This document shows, piece after piece, positions 25,354-34,772 of a DNA stretch of 64,000 bases (the stretch's first letter is position 1; each line of letters begins with the position of its first letter). The translations under genes were made by a program, and so were the position numbers. Source of the DNA: Cellulomonas sp. RIT-PI-Y (lineage in GTDB: Bacteria > Actinomycetota > Actinomycetes > Actinomycetales > Cellulomonadaceae); the NCBI RefSeq assembly GCF_025642745.1, contig NZ_JANZKP010000009.1:20703-84702 (forward strand), read 5' to 3'. Below the pieces are notes generated by a model that worked only from the letters and a program-made list of their open reading frames with translations, ran no database searches and was not told where the DNA came from.

Positions 25354-26556
25354 TCAGAGTCCCGGTAGTGCCAGCATCTGGTCCAGGGCCACCCGGGCCC
25401 AGTGCGCGTCGTCGGCGTCGACCACGATCCGGTTGACCGTGCGGCCGTCGGCCAGGGACTCCATCGCCCAGACCAGGTGCGGCAGGTCGATCCGGTTCAT
25501 GGTCGAGCAGAAGCACACCGTGTCGTCCAGGTAGCTGATCCGCTTGTCCGGGTGGGCGGCGGCCAGCCGGCGGACCAGGTTCAGCTCGGTGCCGATCGCC
25601 CACGCGGAGCCCGGCTCGGCGGCGTCCAGGGCCTTGATGATGAACTCGGTGGAGCCGACCATGTCCGCGCCGGTGACGACCTCGTGCTTGCACTCCGGGT
25701 GCACGAGGACCGTGACGTCGGGAACGGCGGCGCGCGCGTCGACCAGGTTCTGCGCGGAGAACCGGCCGTGCACCGAGCAGTGCCCGCGCCACAGGATCAT
25801 CCGGGCGTCGCGCAGCTGCTGGACGGTCAGGCCGCCGTGCGGCTTGCGCGGGTCGAAGACGACGCACTGGTCGAGCGGGATGCCGAGCTGCAGCACCGCG
25901 GTGTTCCGGCCCAGGTGCTGGTCCGGCATGAACAGGACCTTGCCGGTGCCGTCGACGCCGCCCACCCGGTCGAAGGCCCAGCGCAGCGCGACCTGGGCGT
26001 TGGACGAGGTGCAGACGGTGCCGCCGTGCCGACCGGTGAAGGCCTTGATCGCGGCGGTGGAGTTCATGTAGGTGACCGGGACGGTGTCCTCGGCGATCCC
26101 GGCCTCGACCAGCACGTCCCAGGCGTCCTCGACCTGGTCGATCGCGGCCATGTCGGCCATCGAGCACCCGGCGGCCAGGTCCGGCAGCACGACCTGCTGC
26201 GCATCGGAGGTCAGGATGTCCGCGGACTCGGCCATGAAGTGCACGCCGCAGAACAGGATGAACTCGGCCTCCGGCCGGGCGGCGGCCTCGCGGGCGAGCT
26301 TGAAGGAGTCGCCGGTGACGTCAGCGAAGTCGATGACCTCGTCGCGCTGGTAGTGGTGTCCCAGCACGAACGCGCGTTCCCCGAGGGCGGCGCGCGCCGC
26401 GCGGGCGCGTTCGACCAGGTCCGGGTCGCTGGCGGCGGGCAGGGCGCCGGAGCACTCCACGCCCCGCTCGGAGGCCAGGTCGGTGCCCTGGCCGAGCAGG
26501 AGCAGCGCGGAGGAACGCGGCTCGGTGAAGGTCGGTGGCTGGGTGAGCAGGGTCAC
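25354..26556 (-). CDS. nadA: Quinolinate synthase
   Basis: This enzyme of about 400 residues condenses iminoaspartate and dihydroxyacetone phosphate to quinolinate in NAD synthesis and uses a [4Fe-4S] cluster. The three ligand regions are visible: FILFCGVHFMAESADIL, VHPECKHEVV and CFCSTMNRIDLP. GHHYQRDEVIDFADVTGDS is the substrate region. The GTG at 26556 gives the usual length; the frame continues 27 codons to an ATG within the divergent glycerate kinase start region, which is less likely. nadB and nadC are not adjacent. Confidence 0.93.
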   Translation of the reverse strand: MTLLTQPPTFTEPRSSALLLLGQGTDLASERGVECSGALPAASDPDLVERARAARAALGERAFVLGHHYQRDEVIDFADVTGDSFKLAREAAARPEAEFILFCGVHFMAESADILTSDAQQVVLPDLAAGCSMADMAAIDQVEDAWDVLVEAGIAEDTVPVTYMNSTAAIKAFTGRHGGTVCTSSNAQVALRWAFDRVGGVDGTGKVLFMPDQHLGRNTAVLQLGIPLDQCVVFDPRKPHGGLTVQQLRDARMILWRGHCSVHGRFSAQNLVDARAAVPDVTVLVHPECKHEVVTGADMVGSTEFIIKALDAAEPGSAWAIGTELNLVRRLAAAHPDKRISYLDDTVCFCSTMNRIDLPHLVWAMESLADGRTVNRIVVDADDAHWARVALDQMLALPGL

Positions 26557-26631
26557 CGCCCGATCATCGCACAGCGCCCGGGTCGGGCGATCCGGCCAGG
26601 GGTCCCGGGTGACACGTGCCACGATCAGCGG

Positions 26632-27927
26632 GTGCATGTCCTGGTGAGCCCCGGCCGATTCGACCGCCCGACGACCCCCGCGCCCGGTGCGTCGGCCGAC
26701 TCCGGCTGGGCCGCGCTCGGCGCACCCGAGGTGGCGCGGGCGATCGCCGACGGCTGGCGCGACGCCCGTCCCGCCGACCGGGTGGAGCTGCTGCCGCTGA
26801 ACGACGGCGGACCGGGGCTGATCGACGTGCTGCGCGCCGCGCGGGGCGGGGAGCTGGCAGCGGTCACGGTGCCGGACGCGGGCGGTGTGCCGGTGCCGAG
26901 CGCCGTGCTGGTGCTGACCGAGGACTCCGGGTCACGCACGGCGTACGTCGACGGATCGGTGGCGTTGAGCGGTTCCGCGCCGGTGGACCGCTCGTCGTCT
27001 GCCGGTCTGGGCGAGCTGGTCCGCGCCGCGGTGGACACCGGGGCGGAGCGGGTGGTGGTCGGGACCGGTCCGCGCCGGGTGACCGCGCACGACGGCGGCT
27101 GGGGTCTGCTGCGCGCGCTGATCGGGGCGGGGGACCTGCCGGAGCGGGGTCTGGGTGCGCCGCTGCCGTCGATGGCCGACCGGATCGCGGCCTTGCAGGA
27201 GGAACTGCGCGGCCGGGACCTGGTGCTGCTGGGCACACACGACCTCGCGTTGCTGGGCCTGAACGGTGCGAGCGCCGCCCTGGTCGACGCCGGGCGGGCG
27301 ACCGCGGAGGAGTCCCAGGCGGTGGAGCGCCGGATGGCGGACCTGGTCGCGACCCTGACCGCGGCGGCCGGGGCGGGCCGGGTCGACCTGTTGGCGACCA
27401 CGCACGCCCACGGTCACGGCCGCGACGACGGGCACGCCCACCGGCCGGACAGCGTCGCGCAGGTCGGAGCGGGGGCCGCCCTCGGTCGCCCGGCCGCCGC
27501 CGCGTCGAGGACCACCACCCGGCCCGCGGTGGCACCCGGCTCCGGGGCGGGGGGCGGGGCGGCGTTCGTGCTCGGCCTGCTCGGCGCCCGGCGGGTCGAC
27601 GGCGCCGCGTGGGTCGCGGACGCGGTGCGGTTGGCCGACCGGGTCGAGTCGGCCGACCTGGTCGTCACCGGCGCCGGGGTGCTGGACGCCGCAGCGCTGG
27701 AGGAGGGCGTCGTCCCGGCGGTCAGCGGGGCGGCACTGCCGCTGGGCGTCCCGCTGATCGCCCTGGCGGCGCAGGTGCGGACCGGGCGCCGGGACTGGGG
27801 GGCGGCGGGGGTCGCCGGAGCGTTCGGGGTGATCGAGCAGCCCGGCCAGCTCGCGGACTGGCAAGCAGGCCCGGCGGCGGCGTTGCGGGCCCGGATACCG
27901 CGGATCGCCCGCACCTGGTCGCGCTGA
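26632..27927 (+). CDS. Glycerate kinase
   Basis: This 431-residue protein belongs to the GarK-type glycerate kinase family. It begins VHVLVSPGRFDRP and has LLPLNDGGPGLIDVLRA (the DGG phosphate region, near residue 55), PGSGAGGGAAFVLGLLGARR near residue 300 and DLVVTGAGVLDAAAL near 340. In place of the canonical DxQT after TGEG it reads GAGVLD, so activity is less certain than in typical members. A His-rich insert (HAHGHGRDDGHAH, near 265) is unusual. The frame is open far upstream through nadA in antisense; the GTG at 26632 fits the family. Position matches Rv2205c beside erpA. Confidence 0.8.
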   Translation: MHVLVSPGRFDRPTTPAPGASADSGWAALGAPEVARAIADGWRDARPADRVELLPLNDGGPGLIDVLRAARGGELAAVTVPDAGGVPVPSAVLVLTEDSGSRTAYVDGSVALSGSAPVDRSSSAGLGELVRAAVDTGAERVVVGTGPRRVTAHDGGWGLLRALIGAGDLPERGLGAPLPSMADRIAALQEELRGRDLVLLGTHDLALLGLNGASAALVDAGRATAEESQAVERRMADLVATLTAAAGAGRVDLLATTHAHGHGRDDGHAHRPDSVAQVGAGAALGRPAAAASRTTTRPAVAPGSGAGGGAAFVLGLLGARRVDGAAWVADAVRLADRVESADLVVTGAGVLDAAALEEGVVPAVSGAALPLGVPLIALAAQVRTGRRDWGAAGVAGAFGVIEQPGQLADWQAGPAAALRARIPRIARTWSR

Positions 27928-28100
27928 CCGTCCGGTGTCCGGGCCGGGTCCTCGCCGCGGGTCCCGGTGAGCCGGGCCGAACTCGGTCGTACAGTGGGGA
28001 ACAGATCACGCGGGTGCCCTGTTGACCCGGTGTGACCGTGACGGCACCGGGTCGATCTGCGCCCCGGGGACCGCTGACCGGACCAGACACGGGAGAGACG

Positions 28101-28451
28101 ATGAGCGAGACCACCGAGACCGCGACGCACGGCGTTCAGCTGACCGATGTCGCCGCGGGGAAGGTGCGCAGCCTGCTGGAGCAGGAGGGCCGCGACGACC
28201 TGCGGCTGCGCATCGCGGTGCAGCCGGGTGGCTGCTCCGGCCTGATCTACCAGCTGTACTTCGACGAGCGGGTGCTCGACGGCGACGCGCTGCGGGACTT
28301 CGACGGGGTCGAGGTCGTCGTGGACCGGATGAGCGTGCCCTACCTGGAGGGCGCGACCATCGACTTCGCCGACACGATCGAGAAGCAGGGCTTCACGATC
28401 GACAACCCGAACGCGGGCTCGTCCTGCGCCTGCGGCGGCTCGTTCAGCTGA
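28101..28451 (+). CDS. erpA: Iron-sulfur cluster insertion protein ErpA
   Basis: This 116-residue A-type carrier has the three conserved cysteines, one in QPGGCSGLIYQL (near residue 48) and two in SSCACGGSFS at the C-terminus. It passes [4Fe-4S] or [2Fe-2S] clusters to apoproteins; the Rieske protein and NadA in this window are plausible clients. The ATG has GGGAGAGACG upstream. TACAGT (27990-27995) is a possible -10 box about 105 nt before the start. Confidence 0.95.
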   Translation: MSETTETATHGVQLTDVAAGKVRSLLEQEGRDDLRLRIAVQPGGCSGLIYQLYFDERVLDGDALRDFDGVEVVVDRMSVPYLEGATIDFADTIEKQGFTIDNPNAGSSCACGGSFS

Positions 28452-28463
28452 TCGACCTCTCGG

Positions 28464-28496
28464 AGCCCCGGACCGTCCCCTGCGCGGCCCGGGGCT
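28464..28496. terminator. Convergent terminator hairpin
   Basis: AGCCCCGG (28464-28471) pairs with CCGGGGCT (28489-28496) between erpA and the convergent NifS-like gene. Confidence 0.5.
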
Positions 28497-28505
28497 TCGT
28501 GCCGT

Positions 28506-29630
28506 CTAGAGGCCCGCGTCCCGGCGGAGGTCCGCGACGATGCCGGGCAGTTCGTCGCAGAACCGCTCGATCTGGGCCGGATCGACGTCCGGCGGCAGGC
28601 TGAGCCGGACGTTGCCCTGGGTGAGCGACCCCATCGCCGCCAGCACGTGGCTGGGCTGCTCGGTGGCCGAGGTGCAGGCCGACCCGGAGGCGACGGCGAA
28701 TCCGGCGCGGTCCAGTGCGGTCACCACGGCCTCGCCGTCGACGTAGAGGCAGGAGAACGTCAGCACGTGCGGCAACCGGGCGTCCGGTTCGCCGGGACCG
28801 GAGACCATGGTCATCGGCACCTCGGCGGCCACCCGGTCGCGCAGCCGGGCGACCGGGGCCGGGTCGGGGGTACGACGGCTGGCGAGCTGGAGCGCGACTG
28901 CGGCGGCCAGCGCGGCCGGGACCGCGACGCCGCCGGGGAACCAGCGCTCGGTGTCCTCGGTGGGGCCGACAGGGGAGCGGCGGACCCCGGTGCGGGTGAC
29001 CAGCACCGCCACGCCGGGCACCGCGCCGACGTCCGCCGGGTCGAGGGTCAGCAGGTCCCATTCGGGGCCGACGGGCACGTGCCCGAAGGAACTGCCGGCG
29101 TCGACCAGGAGCGGGACGCCGGCCGAGCGGGCGGACGCCCAGGCGTCGACGACCGGCTGCCGGGTGCCGACCTCGCCGTTGGCGTGCTGCACGGCCGCCA
29201 GCGCGACGTCCCCGGCGGTGACCAGGGTGTCGAAGGCGTCCACGTCCAGTCGGCCCTCCCGGTCGACCGGCGCGGTCCGGCGTTCCCCGGCGAAGTCCGC
29301 GGCCTCCAGCACGGCCATCCGCTCCACCGCAGACGTGACGATCCCGGCGCCGACCCGTCGTCGGCCCTGGGCGACGGTGCGGACGGCGGCGTGCAGGGCG
29401 GCGGTGTGCGACGGAGCCAGGGCGACCTCCTCGGTGCGCGCACCGACCAGCGCGGCGATCGCCTCCCGCGCGCCGTCCAGCAGAGCGCGGGCACGACGAC
29501 CCTCGGTGTGCAGCCGTCGGGGGTCCGCCCAGCCCTCGTCCAAGGCGGCCAGATAGGCGTCGCGGACCGCGGGTGGCACCGGGGCGTGCCCGGCGGTGTC
29601 GAGCAGGACGCGGGTCGGGGTGGTGGGCAC
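28506..29630 (-). CDS. NifS-like aminotransferase class V protein lacking the PLP lysine
   Basis: This 374-residue protein has the cysteine desulfurase fold. It keeps VQHANGEVGT (near residue 150), the PLP-pyridine Asp177 in LLVDAGSSFGH, the catalytic-loop SGSACTS with Cys319, and Arg342 in GNVRLSL. The usual S-x-H-K motif with the Schiff-base lysine is replaced by LTLDPADVGAVPG, with Asp200 at the lysine position, and the stacking His is Arg104 (VTSAVERMAVLEA). It therefore should not bind PLP covalently and is probably not an active desulfurase. TAGCGT (minus strand, 29638-29643) 7 nt before the GTG supports this start and a leaderless mRNA. It converges on erpA. Confidence 0.85.
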   Translation of the reverse strand: MPTTPTRVLLDTAGHAPVPPAVRDAYLAALDEGWADPRRLHTEGRRARALLDGAREAIAALVGARTEEVALAPSHTAALHAAVRTVAQGRRRVGAGIVTSAVERMAVLEAADFAGERRTAPVDREGRLDVDAFDTLVTAGDVALAAVQHANGEVGTRQPVVDAWASARSAGVPLLVDAGSSFGHVPVGPEWDLLTLDPADVGAVPGVAVLVTRTGVRRSPVGPTEDTERWFPGGVAVPAALAAAVALQLASRRTPDPAPVARLRDRVAAEVPMTMVSGPGEPDARLPHVLTFSCLYVDGEAVVTALDRAGFAVASGSACTSATEQPSHVLAAMGSLTQGNVRLSLPPDVDPAQIERFCDELPGIVADLRRDAGL

Positions 29631-29906
29631 GGTCCGAACGCTAGTCGCCGTCCCGGACGGACCGGGTCCCGGCGCTGGTCGCCGTATGCGTGTCGTGCAC
29701 ATGGCGTGTCGGGGGAGTGCGCGCGTGATTCAGATGACACTTCGTCAGTTCCTCGGCTCGAAACGCTCGCATCGGGTCACGACGAGCCGTTTCCCGCGCT
29801 ACGCTGCACGGGATCGAGAGGACAAAGGTCCTAGGAAGATCCCTGACCGACGTCTGGCGCGGCGATGCGCACCGCCGGGTGGGGATCCGAGAGTGGAAGG
29901 CCCCCG

Positions 29907-30782
29907 GTGCGCTCGCAGACCCCCCGCCGCCGCAGCAGGTGGAACCGACTGGCCGTCGCGGGAGCCGCGGCGGCCGTCGTGCTCGCCCTCGCCGGATGCT
30001 CGCCGGAGGTCAGCCGCGGCTGGCTGCCCGGCGACTCCGAGAACGAGGTCACCAACCAGACCGGCCGGATCATGAACCTGTGGGTCGGCTCCTGGGTGGC
30101 GGCGCTGATCGTCGGCGTCCTCGTCTGGGGCCTGATCATCTGGTGCGTCGCCGTCTACCGGAAGCGCAAGGAGGACGACCAGCTCCCCGTGCAGCTCCGG
30201 TACCACGTGCCGCTGGAGATCATGTACGTGATCCTGCCGATCATCATGGTGGGGGTGCTCTTCTACTACACCGCCCGCGACATGACCGAGATCCAGGACA
30301 CCACCGCGGAGCCCGACCTCACCGTCCAGGTGATCGGCAAGCAGTGGAGCTGGGACTTCAACTACGTCGACGACGACGTGTACGACACCGGCGAGCACGC
30401 CCAGAACGTGGGCGAGACCGGGGTCCTGGCCGACCAGCCGACGCTGTACCTGCCGGTGGGCCAGCGGGTCGAGTTCGTACTCGACTCCCGCGACGTCATC
30501 CACTCGTTCTGGGTGCCCGCGTTCCTGTACAAGCAGGACATGATCCCGGGCCGCACCAACACGTTCCAGGTGGTGCCGCAGGTCGAAGGCGAGTACGTCG
30601 GCAAGTGCGCCGAGCTCTGCGGCGAGGAGCACTCGTCGATGCTGTTCAACGTGAAGGTCGTCTCCGTCGAGGAGTACGAGCAGCACGTCGAGGACCTGCG
30701 TGACGCCGGTCAGGACGGGCAGATCGGCCTGGAGTACAGCCGGCTCCAGGACGCCCGCGTCGCCGGTGAGGGAGAGAACTGA
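29907..30782 (+). CDS. ctaC: Cytochrome c oxidase subunit II
   Basis: This 291-residue subunit brings electrons to the aa3 oxidase through CuA. A lipoprotein signal ends LALAGC near residue 31, two membrane helices follow ([20 protein letters not shown] and [20 protein letters not shown]). The outer domain has the CuA site [15 protein letters not shown] near residue 240. The GTG at 29907 is preferred because GGAAGG lies just upstream; an in-frame ATG at 29865 is the alternative. TACGCT (29800-29805) is a possible -10 box. It overlaps ctaD by one base. Confidence 0.95.
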   Translation: MRSQTPRRRSRWNRLAVAGAAAAVVLALAGCSPEVSRGWLPGDSENEVTNQTGRIMNLWVGSWVAALIVGVLVWGLIIWCVAVYRKRKEDDQLPVQLRYHVPLEIMYVILPIIMVGVLFYYTARDMTEIQDTTAEPDLTVQVIGKQWSWDFNYVDDDVYDTGEHAQNVGETGVLADQPTLYLPVGQRVEFVLDSRDVIHSFWVPAFLYKQDMIPGRTNTFQVVPQVEGEYVGKCAELCGEEHSSMLFNVKVVSVEEYEQHVEDLRDAGQDGQIGLEYSRLQDARVAGEGEN

Positions 30783-32599
30783 TGGCCACCGCCGAGCACA
30801 TCGAGACCATTCCGGGTCTCGCCCCGCGCAAGCAGACCTGGGGTCGGACCGTGGTCAAGTGGATCACCTCCACCGACCACAAGACGATCGGGTACATGTA
30901 CCTGATCACGGCGTTCATCTGGTTCTGCCTCGGCGGGATCATGGCGCTGCTGATCCGCGCCGAGCTGTTCGAACCCGGCATCCAGATCGTGCAGAGCAAG
31001 GAGCAGTACAACCAGCTCTTCACGATGCACGGCACGATCATGCTGCTGCTGTTCGCGACACCGCTGTTCAGCGCGTTCGCGAACATCATCATGCCGCTGC
31101 AGATCGGCGCTCCGGACGTCGCCTTCCCCCGGCTGAACGCGTTCAGCTTCTGGCTGTACCTGTTCGGCGGCCTGATCGCCGCGGCAGGATTCCTCACCCC
31201 GCAGGGCGCCGCGTCCTTCGGATGGTTCGCCTACGCGCCGCTGTCCAACAGCGTCTACTCACCGGGCGCCGGCGGTGACCTGTGGGTGTTCGGTCTGGCG
31301 TTGACCGGCTTCGGCACGATCCTGGGTGCAGTCAACTTCATCACCACCATCGTGACGATGCGCGCGCCGGGCATGACCATGTTCCGGATGCCGATCTTCA
31401 CCTGGAACACCCTGATCACCAGCCTGCTGGTGCTGATGGCGTTCCCGCCGCTGGCCGCCGCGCTGTTCGCGCTGGGCGCCGATCGGCGACTGGGTGCCCA
31501 GGTCTTCAACCCGGAGAACGGCGGTGCCATCCTCTGGCAGCACCTGTTCTGGTTCTTCGGTCACCCCGAGGTGTACATCATCGCGCTGCCGTTCTTCGGC
31601 ATCGCGAGCGAGATCCTGCCGGTCTTCAGCCGCAAGCCGATCTTCGGCTACAAGGGCATCGTCTACGCGACCATCGCGATCGCCGCTCTGTCCGTGACCG
31701 TGTGGGCGCACCACATGTACGTCACCGGTGCGGTGCTGCTGCCGTTCTTCGCACTCATGACCATGCTGATCGCGGTGCCGACCGGGGTGAAGTTCTTCAA
31801 CTGGATCGGCACGATGTGGCGAGGGAAACTCACCTTCGAGACGCCGATGCTCTGGACGATCGGCTTCCTCACCACCTTCCTCTTCGGTGGTCTGACCGGC
31901 GTGATCCTGTCCAGCCCCGCCCTGGACTTCCAGGTCTCCGACACGTACTTCGTGGTGGCGCACTTCCACTACGTGGTGTTCGGCACCGTGGTGTTCATGA
32001 TGTTCGGCGGCATGTACTTCTGGTGGCCGAAGTTCACCGGCAAGATGCTGGACGAGCGCCTGGGCAAGCTGCACTTCTGGCTGCTGTTCATCGGCTTCCA
32101 CATGACGTTCCTGATCCAGCACTGGCTCGGCGTCATCGGGATGCCCCGTCGGTACGCGGACTACTCGCCGGAGGACGGCTTCACCTGGATGAACCAGGTG
32201 TCGACCGTGGGATCGATGATCCTGGCGATCTCCACGCTGCCGTTCTTCTGGAACGTCTACAAGACCTGGCGCAGCGCCCCCAGGGTCACCGTCGACGACC
32301 CGTGGGGCTACGGCGCCTCGCTCGAGTGGGCGACGTCCTGCCCGCCGCCGCGGCACAACTTCATCACCCTGCCGCGGATCCGGTCCGAGCGTCCGGCCTT
32401 CGACCTGCACCACCCCGAGGTCGCCGCGATGGACCACGTCGAGCCGTCGCCCGGGATCCTGGACTGGGAGTCCGAGCGCACCGGCGAGCAGGGCGTGGCC
32501 CGCGACCGGGTCGAGTCCGGCGGCGGTGAGCCGGAGCAGTCCAGCGCCACCATCGTCGACGACCGTCCGCGCACCGACAACGAGGAGGGCCAGCGATGA
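30782..32599 (+). CDS. ctaD: Cytochrome c oxidase subunit I
   Basis: This 605-residue subunit holds haem a and the haem a3-CuB oxygen site and pumps protons across the membrane. Twelve membrane helices are evident. Key sites are the haem a ligand region [13 protein letters not shown], the His-Tyr crosslink and CuB ligand [23 protein letters not shown] with two CuB histidines, and [10 protein letters not shown] with both haem ligands. An extended acidic cytoplasmic C-terminus is typical of actinobacteria. It overlaps ctaC and ctaF, forming ctaC-ctaD-ctaF. Confidence 0.97.
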   Translation: MATAEHIETIPGLAPRKQTWGRTVVKWITSTDHKTIGYMYLITAFIWFCLGGIMALLIRAELFEPGIQIVQSKEQYNQLFTMHGTIMLLLFATPLFSAFANIIMPLQIGAPDVAFPRLNAFSFWLYLFGGLIAAAGFLTPQGAASFGWFAYAPLSNSVYSPGAGGDLWVFGLALTGFGTILGAVNFITTIVTMRAPGMTMFRMPIFTWNTLITSLLVLMAFPPLAAALFALGADRRLGAQVFNPENGGAILWQHLFWFFGHPEVYIIALPFFGIASEILPVFSRKPIFGYKGIVYATIAIAALSVTVWAHHMYVTGAVLLPFFALMTMLIAVPTGVKFFNWIGTMWRGKLTFETPMLWTIGFLTTFLFGGLTGVILSSPALDFQVSDTYFVVAHFHYVVFGTVVFMMFGGMYFWWPKFTGKMLDERLGKLHFWLLFIGFHMTFLIQHWLGVIGMPRRYADYSPEDGFTWMNQVSTVGSMILAISTLPFFWNVYKTWRSAPRVTVDDPWGYGASLEWATSCPPPRHNFITLPRIRSERPAFDLHHPEVAAMDHVEPSPGILDWESERTGEQGVARDRVESGGGEPEQSSATIVDDRPRTDNEEGQR

Positions 32600-33063
32600 G
32601 CTCCCTGCGCGAGCCCGGCGGCCGGCCGTCCGAGCACGGCGCATCCACCCAGAAGCCGCACTCGATGAAGGTCGAGCCCTGGCTGTTCCTGGGCGGCGTG
32701 CTATTCTTCATCCCGATCGGCCTGGTCTACGCCTGGTGGTCCGGCGGAGAGCCGGTCGGCACCGTGGGCATCCCGCTGGTCGGCGGTCTGGTCGGCATGA
32801 TCGGCGGTTATCTGCTGCTGGTCTCCCGTCGGATCGACGCCCGTCCCGAGGACGACCCCGAGGCACTGATCGCCGAGGGCGCCGGTGATCAGGGCGTGTT
32901 CAGCCCGTGGTCCTGGTGGCCGATCACGATTGCCGCGGCCGGCGCCCTGGTGTTCACCGGGATGGCCATCGGCTGGTGGATCGCGTACATCGGTGTCGCG
33001 CTGGGCGTCATCGGCCTGGTCGGCTGGGTGTTCGAGTTCTCCCGCGGCCAGCACGCGCACTGA
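32596..33063 (+). CDS. ctaF: Cytochrome c oxidase subunit IV (actinobacterial CtaF)
   Basis: This 155-residue accessory subunit is found only in actinobacterial aa3 oxidases. Four membrane helices are seen: [60 protein letters not shown] and [20 protein letters not shown]. The start overlaps the ctaD stop by ATGA. A hairpin terminator follows. Confidence 0.92.
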   Translation: MSSLREPGGRPSEHGASTQKPHSMKVEPWLFLGGVLFFIPIGLVYAWWSGGEPVGTVGIPLVGGLVGMIGGYLLLVSRRIDARPEDDPEALIAEGAGDQGVFSPWSWWPITIAAAGALVFTGMAIGWWIAYIGVALGVIGLVGWVFEFSRGQHAH

Positions 33064-33075
33064 GCCCGCGTTCCT

Positions 33076-33109
33076 GAGGGGCGTCTCCGCTACGGTGGGG
33101 GCGCCCCTC
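33076..33109 (+). terminator. Terminator hairpin after ctaF
   Basis: GAGGGGCG (33076-33083) pairs with CGCCCCTC (33102-33109), 13 bp past the ctaF stop. The stop codon of the convergent gene at 33090 lies inside the hairpin. Confidence 0.6.
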
Positions 33110-33740
33110 GGTCGTGCCGCAGGGGGTACCAGCGGCGGTCGCGCAGCGGTGAGCCGGGTCCGGTGGGCAGCCACGCACCGTCGATGACCGGGACGCCGTC
33201 CACCGCCCACACCGAGAAGTGCGCGAGCGGGGCCGGCCAGGGATGGTCCGGCGCGGGATGCGGGACCACGTTGCGGACGTGGCCGACCGGGCGCGGGTCG
33301 GGTCGTGAGGTGCCGAGTACTTCCTGCGCGAGCCCGAGGATCGTGCTCGCGCCGTCCGGGTCGCCGGACGGCACCGTCCTGGTGGGCAGGTCCAGGTCGA
33401 CGCGGCCGTCCGCGCACGGCACGCAGGAGACCTCGCCACGGCGCCGGAGCAGGAGCCGGACCAGACCCGCCGGTCGCGGGGCGCGTGCGTCCGACCAGAC
33501 CTCCGCGCGGGAGCCCGGCGGGAGCCACGCGGGATCGTCCGTGGCGTCCAGCAGTCGGCCCTCCGGGGGAGCACCGCTGAGCTGGCGGTGATCGCCGTGG
33601 ACGCCGGCGCGGCACGACTCCTGCTCGGCCACGGTCACCGCCCTGGTCGGTTGCAGCGCCTCGGCCAGTTCACCCCACGCGCCCCCCACACCGCCGCCGC
33701 TCGGACGGCCCCAGAACCACCTGCGCCACTGTCGTCCCAT
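33090..33740 (-). CDS. Conserved soluble protein, function unknown
   Basis: This 216-residue protein is not assigned to a family. It is Pro/Arg/Trp-rich, starts MGRQWRRWFWGRPSG, and contains a segment reminiscent of a Nudix-like or other alpha/beta domain (LAHFSVWAVDGVPVIDGAWL, then DRRWYPLRHDRG). No membrane helix or signal peptide is present. Two cysteines occur close together (CVPCADG). Coding is supported by its fit in the gap between ctaF and sodA and by codon-position GC bias in this frame. It runs convergent to ctaF and its last codons lie in ctaF's terminator. Confidence 0.6.
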   Translation of the reverse strand: MGRQWRRWFWGRPSGGGVGGAWGELAEALQPTRAVTVAEQESCRAGVHGDHRQLSGAPPEGRLLDATDDPAWLPPGSRAEVWSDARAPRPAGLVRLLLRRRGEVSCVPCADGRVDLDLPTRTVPSGDPDGASTILGLAQEVLGTSRPDPRPVGHVRNVVPHPAPDHPWPAPLAHFSVWAVDGVPVIDGAWLPTGPGSPLRDRRWYPLRHDRGAPPP

Positions 33741-33801
33741 CGCGCCACCCTGCCATGACCCTGATGCCGAGATCGGCAGTCCACACCTCCGCCGGGGCGG
33801 C

Positions 33802-33880
33802 GAACTGCCGACCCCGGCGCGAACTGCCGACCTGGGCGCGAACTGCCGACCCCGGCACGGACTGCCGACCCCGGCGCGGT
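33802..33880. repeat. Four 19-bp tandem repeats
   Basis: Units of GAACTGCCGACCCCGGCGC start at 33802, 33821, 33840 and 33859, at exactly 19-bp spacing with few differences; an inverted GGCAGT core lies just upstream. The same unit occurs at 5358-5395. It lies in the intergenic region between the unknown gene and sodA. Confidence 0.8.
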
Positions 33881-33892
33881 CGCCCGGACATG

Positions 33893-33933
33893 CCGAGGGC
33901 CGGGCACCCCGTGGGGGAGTGCCCGGCCCTCGG
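33893..33933 (-). terminator. Terminator hairpin after sodA
   Basis: CCGAGGGCCGGGCAC (33893-33907) pairs perfectly with GTGCCCGGCCCTCGG (33919-33933), 15 bp past the sodA stop. Confidence 0.8.
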
Positions 33934-33948
33934 CCGTGGGTCAGCGCG

Positions 33949-34578
33949 TCAGAGCGACGGGACGATCAGCCCGGCGGTCTGGGTGCGGGCACGCTCGAAG
34001 CGCGCACCGGCGTCGGCCCAGTTGATGATGTTCCACCACGCCTTGACGTAGTCGGCCTTCACGTTCACGTAGTCCAGGTAGAAGGCGTGCTCCCACATGT
34101 CCAGGACGACGATCGGCACCAGGCCGAGGGCGAGGTTGCCCTGCTGGTCGTAGAGCTGCACGATGACGAGCTTCTCGCCGATGGAGTCCCAGGCCAGGAT
34201 GGACCAGCCGGAGCCCTGGATCGCGGTGGCGTTGGCGGTGAAGTGCGCCTGGAACTTGTCGAAGGAGCCGAAGAACTCGTCGACGGCCGCGGCGAGCTCA
34301 CCGGTCGGCTTGTCGCCGCCGTCCGGGGAGAGGTTGGCCCAGAACACCGAGTGGTTGACGTGACCACCCAGGTTGAAGGCGAGGTTCTTCTCCAGGCCCG
34401 CGACGGCGCCGAAGTCACCGGACTCGCGGGCGGCGGCGAGCTTCTCCAACGCGGTGTTGGCACCGGCCACGTAGGTGGCGTGGTGCTTGTCGTGGTGGAG
34501 CTCCATGATGCGGCCGGAGATGTGCGGCTCCAGCGCCGCGTAGTCGTAGGGCAGGTCCGGCAGGGTGTACTCGGCCAT
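33949..34578 (-). CDS. sodA: Superoxide dismutase, probably Mn-type
   Basis: This 209-residue Fe/Mn-family enzyme dismutates superoxide. Metal ligands are in [12 protein letters not shown] (His26 region), [15 protein letters not shown] (His74 region) and the signature [11 protein letters not shown] (Asp and His). The residue that tunes metal choice is Gln in [10 protein letters not shown], where the iron enzyme of M. tuberculosis has His; this favours manganese. No signal peptide. GAGAGGT precedes the ATG. It lies between the two respiratory operons. Confidence 0.95.
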   Translation of the reverse strand: MAEYTLPDLPYDYAALEPHISGRIMELHHDKHHATYVAGANTALEKLAAARESGDFGAVAGLEKNLAFNLGGHVNHSVFWANLSPDGGDKPTGELAAAVDEFFGSFDKFQAHFTANATAIQGSGWSILAWDSIGEKLVIVQLYDQQGNLALGLVPIVVLDMWEHAFYLDYVNVKADYVKAWWNIINWADAGARFERARTQTAGLIVPSL

Positions 34579-34772
34579 CAGTACCTCTCGGTGCATCGGG
34601 GGTGGGCCCCAACTGGGGTCCCTCTGTCGTATCACGGTCGGCGGTCGCCCGCACCAGGGTGGAACGACCGACGCCCGCGGCGATCCCGGCGGCTGACCGG
34701 GACCGACGCGGACGTCGGGTCGTATGCCATCCAGTGGGTCCAACGTCCCACATGGATGAATGATTCCGCACG

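Noticed and set aside
28506..29630. Plain annotation as an active cysteine desulfurase
   Set aside because: The PLP-binding lysine is absent (Asp200), so catalysis by the standard mechanism is not expected.
33802..33880. Possible CRISPR array
   Set aside because: The units are directly adjacent at 19-bp period with no unique spacers, and no cas genes are present.
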